Positions 1-8,200 of a DNA stretch of 14,591 bases are shown here, one piece after another. The notes under the pieces are model-generated. The model was given only the letters and a program-made list of their open reading frames with translations, was not told the origin of the DNA and did not search any database. Both the position numbers and the translations under genes were made by a program. How positions within the stretch are numbered: position 1 is the first letter of the stretch; each line of letters starts with the position of its first letter. This stretch comes from Baffinella frigidus (Eukaryota; Cryptophyceae; Cryptomonadales; Baffinellaceae). The stretch spans positions 295,246 through 309,836 of the forward strand of contig MU646731.1 of assembly GCA_026770585.1 (NCBI GenBank), written 5' to 3'.

Positions 1-189
1 GGGGGGGGGGGAGAGAGGGAAGCGAGGGAGAGAAGAGAGAGATAGATAGAGAGAAGAGCGCGCGAGAGAGGGAGAGAGAGAGAGAGCGCGCGGGCAGAGA
101 GAGAGAAGACAGAGAGAGAGAGAAGGCAGAGCGACAGAGAGAGAGAGCGAGAGAGAGAGAGGGAGAGTGTGTGAGAGAGAGCAGCCAAC
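1..189. repeat. GA-rich microsatellite; start of intron 20
   Basis: Imperfect (GA)n with GAGAGAGCGCGC interruptions, beginning with a G homopolymer. On the gene strand this is a TC tract that starts about 15 nt after the donor GTTGGC of exon 20. The intron's acceptor is outside the window. Confidence 0.9.
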
Positions 190-243
190 CTTGCTGCGGA
201 GCTTCTGGATCAGGTCTTCCAGCCACTCTTCCTCCGGCGCGAC
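190..243 (-). CDS. Helicase gene exon 20, 18 codons; last exon in the window
   Basis: Codes for VAPEEEWLEDLIQKLRSK. Acceptor GCGTGCAG|G, donor AGCAAG|GTTGGC, phase 0 both sides, so the gene continues past the left edge. Acidic then basic amphipathic helix, fitting a linker or insertion domain between the two RecA domains. Confidence 0.85.
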
Positions 244-2648
244 CTGCACGCGGGGTGGGTTCAACCATACACCCCACACCCCACACCCTGCACCCTACAC
301 CCTGCACTCTATACCCTGCACCTACACCCTGCACCCTGCACCCTACACCCTGCGCCCTCCACCCTACGCCCTACACCCTACACCCTGCACCTACACCCTG
401 CACCCTCCACCCTACACCCTGCACCCTACACCCTACGCCCTACGCCCTACGCCCTACATCCTGCATCCTACGACCTTAACCATACACCCTGCCCCCTACG
501 CCCTGCACCCTACTCCCCACACCTCACGCCCTGCACCCTGCACCCTACACCCTACACCCTACACCCTACACCCTACACCCCACACCCTACTCCCTACGCT
601 CTACGCCCTACACCTACACCCTGTACCCGAAACCGTAGATTCCATGTCCGGTTTCGAGTCCTCACCCCGACCCATGTTTTATTTGTCGTGTCCTACCCCC
701 GATTCAGACTTCACCGACCTCTGAAATCAGACCCCTCCCTCGTTTGGCACCGTGACACAGACACAAGGTGCCAAACACACACGGCGCCAAAAGTGGGAGG
801 CGGGAGGGAGTGTTGGAGGGAATGGATGCACAGAAAAACAACGCAATTCAAAACCAATCAAACTATATCCAAAACAAATCAAACCTATCAAACAGTGGCA
901 ACATACCTGGACAGACTCCTCCTGTTCATCCACTTTGTTCTGGAACTTCCTCAGCTCCTCGCTGTGCTCCACCTATTTGCAAAAGCATTCATAAAACCAC
1001 ACCAGGTCATACGTAGTAATTTCAGATACAAGTCTTGTTTTTAATTTTGTGCCGTTTTTTTTATTCTGGGTAAAAGTAGGGACATGGAGAGGACGAGGAG
1101 CTGTGAATCGCCGGTTCGCGCACACATGTTTTGTACCACGAAACGAAATGTCGCTTTCTGAATTTTCCACTGGCGTGGTCCATAGAGCTCTATTTTCAGG
1201 TTTTCGGGTCTGATGGCCACCAACCAGCCCATCCGACAATTCCAAAAGTGGAAGTTCTGGGACGAGCTTTTGTCAACCTTTGTCTCGCTTGAAATGTTTT
1301 CGTGGCCATCAGATCAGCAAACCCTAAATATGTGAAAGCATGAAACCTCTGAAGCACCGCGCAACATTTCACAACTGCGCTCGACTGGCGGCAAAACGGA
1401 ACCTAGCTGTCCTGCCTACCGAGAGTCGGTCAACATTCTCTCTCTATATACCTTAACTGGCCAGTAGGCTCATACGCCCTATCGTAGGGCCGTAGGACCT
1501 GCCTAGAACCTCTCGGCCGTCAAATTTGACTGTCTGACAACTTGAGGGATAAGGCGAACACGCACCACAGACACAAGGCGCGCGCGCCCCATGCTTTTGA
1601 GAAGGTCTTGGATCTCGCCCTCTGCATCCTCGACTGACTCCGCGGAGGGAAGTGACGCTGTGAGACCCAGCACCGCGGGCCTGGTTTAGGGTTTAGGGTT
1701 TGGCGTTGAGGTTTTAGGGTTTAGGATTAAGGGTTCAGGGGCTGTGGCTCGGGGAGTAGGGTTTTGAGGTTTGGTTTTAGGGTTTAGGGTTTAAGGTTTT
1801 GGGTTTGGGGATCAGGGATTAGGGTAGAGGTTTTCCTGTCGTCGGGGAGAGCCCTGTACTCTTTCAGCACTTTCGCGTATGCGTCCTCCTGCTCCGGAAT
1901 ATCAAACACCACTTCAACAAGGTAACGGACCGAAAGCCGGGTAGTAATGCCTACGGTTTTGCCTACAGTAGGCCGTAGGGTCCCAGGGGGGGTCCTGCGA
2001 AACATTAAGTCCTAGGAGCCCTATAGCCTGCCGTAGGCAATACCGTAGGCTTAACTACCCGATTTTCAGGACGTTACCTTGTGAACTTGTCAGGAACGCA
2101 GCAACACGCTGGGAATCCCACTCGAGGCCAGAAAAGAGACTATTTCAGAACCGAGGTTCCTTCATAACACTGGCCGCGTGTAGTAATTTTCACACAAATA
2201 GCCGCGTTCGGTCACGTAGCTCCCGGATATCTGGGAGACTGGATATCCAGGAGCTTGGTTGTTGGGTGTTGTCACGGGCCCGTGACTGGTACAAAACCCA
2301 ACAACCACATTAGAGAAATACTTCCACTTCCTCGAGTGCTCCAGCCAAACCAAGTGTGTCCACACCGCTACGCGGTAGCACATCTTAAACATTCTGGTGC
2401 AAATAAACAAATGAACCGGAGGTCTCATCCACAATTTCATCTAGGAACACACCAGAATCTGTCCCACATTTACGCTGTGTTAGGCTTTTGTTTGTGGTAT
2501 CTTCGAATGGATATGCTATTTTAGGCATCAAACCAAGGCTTAACATATCAAAAAACTTGGACATATTCTGGTAGGTTCCGAGGTTACTTACCCCGGAGCA
2601 GTGGTGGCACTCGTCGACGACGAGAAGGTCGATCTGCGATAGCTTGCC

Positions 2649-2689
<41 letters not shown>

Positions 2690-5196
2690 GAGAGAGAGGG
2701 AGAGGGAGAGAGATGTTTATTGACTGACTGACATATGACAACTCTGGATCAAGCAATCTTGCGACAGCCTGCCTGTGCAAGCGAGAGAGAGGTTTGTTGA
2801 ATGTCTGATAACAAGCTTGGATCAAGCGTGCTTGCGAGACAGAATTTGCCTGCGAATGAGAATTTGCCTGCGAGAGAGAATTTGCCTGCGAGAGAGAATT
2901 TGCCTGCGAGAGAGAGTGAGTCCCAGGTACCACTGTCACCTGACCCGCGCAGGTACTGCAACGGGCAGCAAAGCAACCTGGGGTTCCTTCCAGTATGTGT
3001 ACCCTGGTACAGGATTTGTAATATTTGTACCAGCACCACACAGCGGCCTTCGAAGGGATGTTGAATAACCTCTAAGCGATAAGACCTAGGACCCTACGGC
3101 AGGCAACCCGTAGGGACATAGGGGGGTTCCTGCGGATAAGGTAACGGAAAGGTGGCCCGATTTTGGGCCGAAAATCGCTGTTTAGCCCGCTGTGTGGACC
3201 GGGCAGGATTTGAAGGACCCCCGACTAGTTACAGGCGCGGGAATTCGCGCCTGTAACTTAAGGCTCTGCCCCAGTTAATCTGGGCTCCTTGTTAAGTACT
3301 TTTAGATGCTCATTGTACTGGAGCATTTGTGCGGAGACCTGGTCTAAATGTAATTAATGAGGAGCCCCGATTAAGTGAGGCAGAGCTGGGGATCTCATCG
3401 CGTCGCTTTATACATTCTATTTCGCAACGTATGTAGTGTAGGAGGTGGAGTTAGAATCCATCCGGAAAATGCTCGTATGAGCGGCCGACACGGGGTACAG
3501 TAAGTGGCACAATGCGTAGCATGTGCGGCGCTGACGCTGGTTGTTTGGCAATAAATTATCAATCTCTTTCGCAACGCGTCCATCTAAAAGGATTTCCGGT
3601 ACACATCTTGGTATTTAAAACCCTCAAGTACGAAATGTCTCCAACGCCAATCCAAAATCTGAGATGTGATGTATTACGGGACTAAATCTCGCCTGAGAGC
3701 TGCTCGAGGAGGATCAGGAGGTATGCGGGCACCACCACCATCACATCCTGCGAACAATGATCATCATCACGTCCTGCGAACAAGGGGAGGCCTGCGGTTG
3801 ACTAAAACCCGCGGGGTTTGTACCACGACTGACTGTAAAAAAAACTGGGCAGAATATACTGACAAGGAGGCGTGCTGGATACACTCAGTTGACAGATCGC
3901 GACTGCAGCTAGCTGCCATGCATGCACTCAGTGGCAAATGGCACTGTGGCAAACACGTTTGGCAAAAGCAAACACTTTTGGCAAAGATCCCCCCACTTTC
4001 GGGGAAAGTTTTTGCTTTACAAAGTTTTTGCTTTACAATTTTGTTTCTTTGCAAAGAGCCGTGCCTGCTTGTCGAGGAGGTCGGAGAAGGAAGCGTTTCC
4101 GCGAGCGGGCTTCGCGCCACAGTACCCCCGCACAACCACCCCTGCGCCAGGCAGTTGCTTTACAGTGCCGAGCCAGGGCATACGTGGGATCTTCATACAC
4201 ACTCGTTCGTGCTAAAAGTGTTTAGATGGCTTATCGTGGTACATATTTTTTAAATTCTGGCGGTAAAGAGCTCCACATCCCATCACTTTTCGTGTGTTTC
4301 CCGGGTAGAATCAACTTTACTCGAACGCCATGTAGTAAAATGAAATTTCCTGTTGTGGCCTGGCGTGGAAGCCACAGTACCCGCGCACTACCACCACTGC
4401 ACGCGCCGGGAGGAGTTGTTTTATTAATTTGAAGTCTGAAGCGGGGAGTTGCTTTATTGTGGAGAGTTGCTGCATATTCTGAAGCGGCGTTCGGATAAGA
4501 GAGGATTCGAGCAAAACTGACCACCGCAGTGTTCGAAGTAACGATGGTATTCCCAAATAAATCTGAGCCCAAACTCTCGACACTGGACCCTCGACCCACG
4601 AACCTCAACCCTCAACCCTCAACCCTCATCCAGCATCCCTCAATCCTCATTCCACAAGCAAGACCCACGCCGAAACGCGACGGTAGTCGAGGCTGGCCCG
4701 GGCGGGAACCGGCGGGAAGGTCGGCACGGATGTTGCGGATTTGCTGCTCCATGAGAGGAATGGTCCTGACGACGACCACGATCTTGCCTGTCCGAGGGAT
4801 CGGGGTTAGGGTGTGGGGTGTGGGGTGTGGGGTGTGGGGTGTAGGGTATGGGGTGCAGGATGCAGGATGCAGGGCGCAGGGTGCAGGGTGCAGGGTGCAT
4901 GGCGTAGGATGTAGGGTATGGGGTGTAGGGTGAGGGGCGAAGCGTGTAGGGTGTAGGGTGTAGGGTGTAGGGTGTAGGGTGTAGGGTGCAGGGCGTGGGG
5001 TGCAGGGTGTAAGGTGTAGGGAGTAGGGAGTGGGATGTAGGGTGCAGGGTGCAGGGTGAACAGTGAACAACAAACTTGTGTAAGGTGCAGGGTGGGGGGG
5101 GGGAGTGGCGTGGACCCTACACCCTGGACCCACAGGGTGCAGAGTTACAACAAACCTCTAAACCCTAAAACAGAAACCCGAAAACTGAAAACCGAA

Positions 5197-5231
<35 letters not shown>

Positions 5232-8200
5232 CACGTACCCTGAAAATCAGAAACCTCAAACCCTGAATGCTACAGGGTGCAGGATCTGGGTCTTGCCGCG
5301 CGGCTTGTCAGCCAACAGCTTCCTGATCCGCTCGCAAGCCACCTGGGTTGCACGGCATGAGACTCAGGGTGTAGCTTGCGTATATGGCATGTGGTATCAG
5401 TGCCTGATACAGTAAAAACATGTACAGGTTACGGGGTTGATGGATCCACTAGCCCTCCAAGGTGGCTTACACAGTGCCCTGGAACATTTCCGATTTGCCT
5501 TGCCAGCCCCTCGAATACGAAGGACTGTGTTAACTTTGGACTTATTTTCGGTACATAATCAACTTTTGGGATTTCAGTTCCAGAGCACTATTTGAGCCAC
5601 CTCCAAGGGCTAGTGAAAGGGAGTGTACGTGACCTCCCTTTCCCTCTAGGACCTGATGAAACACAGCCTCCTCGGGGGGCAATACTCACTTTGCAGCGGC
5701 CGAGTTCCTTCCCCCCCGGATATCCAGGGGAAATGCGGTTAGAATCCAATGCACATTGATATCTTTCTAGTTCAAATAGTTTAGATGGACTGTATCCGTG
5801 AAGCCCCCGGTGGCTGCTAAGTGGACCGTGGCCATTTCCATGTCCACAAAGGGCACCCTCGCGGGGTTTGGAGTAAGGTTTCGAGCGCCACTCTTCGATA
5901 AGGGTGGACGACACCATTCAGGCGTCAACCCAATTCCGGCATTCCGTGTGACCCTGCCGTAGTGCATACCGTAGCACCCTACGGAATGCTGTAATTATGT
6001 TGACGCCGGAATCAGGCCGTCCACCGTATGGTCTTCCAGGAGAGAACTTGCCCTGCACTGATCAGACCCTGCCACACTGCACGGGGTATGGGGTGCAGGG
6101 TGCAGGGTGCAGGGTACATGGAGGAGGGTTTCGAGTTCGAACATACCTTGGTCTTACCCGTCCCTGTCGGAGCGAAGACCACCTGCGCGAAAGGTTGTTG
6201 ACTAAGTCAGTCCCACACAGAAGTGACCTTCTTCTTCTTCTTCTTCTTCTTCTTCTTCTTCATTACCATCTTAAAGTCCCTGTAAACAAGTCCTAGGCCT
6301 GTTGGAGAGTGATCAAGAGTGACCGCTACCCTGTAGCTACTCCAGGGCGAGAAAAGGTGAAAACAGTGTTGGGGTTTTGCTTGGTGTGTTGGGGTTCTGG
6401 TTTCTGGTTTCTGGTTTCTGGTTTCTGGTTTCTGGTTTCTGTTTTTTGGTTTAGGGTTTCTGGTTTCTGGTTTAGGTGCTATGGTTTATGGTTCCGGGTC
6501 TCCGGTTTGGGCTGTGAGTGGCGGGGGAAACCGAGTTGCCCTGGAGGCTCTTCTCGATGAGCTCCAGCTGGTAAACACGGGGCTGTCTCTTGGCTTCGGA
6601 GGCGGGCTGCAGAGCCTCGACCTCCGATTGCGTGATCGATTGGAGGTATGGTGCGTATTCGAACTCCTGCCAGGCATGCACTGTTACCACTTCTCGCCGG
6701 GTTAATCGCAGGGGGGGCGTACAGCAGGCTACGAATGGATTTTCGGCCCAAATCGGGCCGACTTTCCGTTACCTTATCCGTAGGAACCCTCCTATGTCCC
6801 TACGGGTTGCCTACCGTAGGGTCGTAGGTCATATTATTTAAGGATTATTCAAAATCCCTTCGAAGTCCGCTGTGTGGAATGAATGGCAGGTGGTGTCGAC
6901 AACAGTGTGCCTTCTTCTGTTTTTCGCTTTCAGGTGAAAGTCCTCACAACATGTTCAGGTCTTCCCTCTTCGCTCGGCAACGGGTCAGTAATGTGAACCG
7001 CTCGCTCGCTCTCCGAACAGGCGGAGAGCGAGCGAGCGGTTGCGAGTTGAGACATGTCGAAACTGCAACTGCCACGCTCCCTCTATGGCAAGCTTGCCAC
7101 TCACGAATTCCAAACCGTATCCTTGTCTGACTCTTAAACACGTTAAGGTGTGTCTTACACCGGTCAGTGTGTGTCTGACACACGTGAGGGTGTGCCCAAC
7201 ACCCGCCAGTGTTTCTCTAACACGCGTCAGGGTGTGTCCAACGCGTGGTGGACACAGCGAGGAGGAGGACGTGTGAGGTCGTCGGACGGGATGCACTCGA
7301 GCGCCTCACTCACGAATTCCAAACCGTGTCGTTGTCTGACTCTCTTCCGCCCTCACCCTCTATCAAAAACTGCCGATATGCATGCGTCCTTTGATAAACC
7401 AAGACACACACACAAGCTTGCGTGCTGCGGCATGCCCGTCATAGCCACGCCAGAGTGCAGGAGGGGGTTGATTATTTTACAACGTATCTGGATACGTCCG
7501 TTGACTTTAGAAAACCACTGTTTTCAGGAGGAATTGACTTTTGGCGAACCCTTCCAAGACTCTGGCGTGGAGAGTCGCGCGACTTTTGACGAAACCGAGC
7601 ATATTTTGTACCACAGCGGTAATAAAACCATGCAACCTACGTACCCGGAAAAGCAAAAAATGGTTAACCATTTTGCCCAAAAGTGGTTAACCATTTTGGG
7701 ACTCTCACCTGACAGAGCTGAGCAAACCATCCTCCAGACGACTTTTTGAGCCCCACCTCCTGCTTCGCCAGCTTGAGAGCCTTTTCGCGCATCGCCGCAA
7801 CCTGTTGCAGAGCGGCACGTGTCAACATCGTGTCTCCACTTAGCAGGCATCGAAGGATTCACGGATACAGTCCATCTAAACGATTTGTACTAGAATCTTA
7901 TCCATTGCTATGGATTCCAACTGGAATTTCCCCCGAGAATCCGGGGGAAAATATCTTCGATCGCTGCTAAGTGGTACTAACATTACTCACATCACTAACA
8001 TGACTGACCCGTTGCCGAGCGAGGAGGGAACACCTGAACATGTTTCAAAGACTTTTACCTGAAAGCCAAGGTCGTTTTTCGACTTTGACTGTCTTAAATG
8101 TGCCGAATTCGCTCGACAGCGGTTACTAACATAACGCAGTGGCGCGCACTGTTCTGCGATCACACAGTACGACCGCGGAAAGCTCAGGCTGAGTTCCCTG

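Larger units (their letters stand above)
2109..2591 (-). other. Intron 15 (483 nt)
   Basis: Donor GTAAGT, acceptor ATTCCCAG|C (or CTCGAG|T 12 nt upstream). Contains inverted-repeat element L (2444-2579) and two adjacent hairpins (2256-2307 and 2218-2255). Confidence 0.6.
2648..3692 (-). other. Intron 14 (1045 nt), GC-AG
   Basis: Begins GCGAGA, ends CTCTCGCAG|G. The junction words CAGGCGAG and CAGGCAAG are near-identical. Holds SINE-like copy F1 (3430-3566), element E (3261-3387) with a 32-bp hairpin beside it, element B1 (3036-3197), five tandem 18-bp acceptor-like units (2830-2919) and a TC tract at the acceptor (2650-2713). Confidence 0.85.
4142..4709 (-). other. Intron 12 (568 nt)
   Basis: Donor GTTCCC, acceptor GGCGCAG|G. 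Contains a CCCTCAA heptamer array (4586-4640) and a diverged second copy of the start of exon 13 (4360-4396). Confidence 0.7.
4788..5296 (-). other. Intron 11 (509 nt), GC-AG, made of heptamer repeats
   Basis: Begins GCAAGA and ends CGGACAG|G. The same word GGCAAGA spans both junctions, like a target-site duplication. The body is a degenerate TGTAGGG/TGCAGGG array (4804-5098) and an AAAACCG array (5165-5230). Confidence 0.85.
5343..6146 (-). other. Intron 10 (804 nt)
   Basis: Donor GTATGT, acceptor AACCCAG|G. Contains a short TGCAGGG run (6083-6116), element J (5903-6025), element C1 (5687-5824) and element D1 (5447-5615) in series. Only short spacers separate them. Confidence 0.75.
6183..6531 (-). 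other. Intron 9 (349 nt)
   Basis: Donor GTTTCC, acceptor CGCGCAG|G. Filled largely by a TTTCTGG heptamer array (6392-6478) and a TTC microsatellite (6231-6260). Confidence 0.8.
6667..7708 (-). other. Intron 8 (1042 nt)
   Basis: Donor GTGAGA, acceptor CTGGCAG|G. Contains AAAATGGTTAACCATTTT palindromes (7659-7698), two direct copies of a 36-bp segment (7097-7132 and 7308-7343), a GTGTGTC/ACAC repeat cluster (7145-7250), a hairpin (7001-7041), the inverted partner of the 8001-8065 segment (6927-6993), and element B2 (6719-6877). Confidence 0.65.

Noticed and set aside
167-724. 185-codon ORF rich in HPTPYTLHPAP repeats (and the opposite-strand relative at 4612-5133)
   Set aside because: It is a translation of the 7-nt array, which lacks stops by composition; the real coding piece here is the 54-nt exon 20 on the minus strand.
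2830-2919. CRISPR-like array
   Set aside because: Units of 18 bp are directly adjacent with no spacers, in a eukaryotic intron.
2385-3041. One 218-codon gene containing DECHH
   Set aside because: Only the 56-nt DECH exon has helicase character; the flanks are a TC tract, acceptor repeats and element L, and good splice sites bound the exon.
3438-3566. tRNA gene in the SINE-like element
   Set aside because: Only a B-box-like word is present; no A box, acceptor stem or cloverleaf can be formed.
4655-4709. Extension of exon 12 through RFGVGLACGM
   Set aside because: Tempting as a 'VGLxCG' motif, but exon 13 supplies a better one (VRGYCG) and the earlier donor gives the right phase.
6590-6841. 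Plus-strand ORFs over 6481-6841
   Set aside because: They are antisense shadows of exon 9 and element B2; no motif or splice structure supports them.
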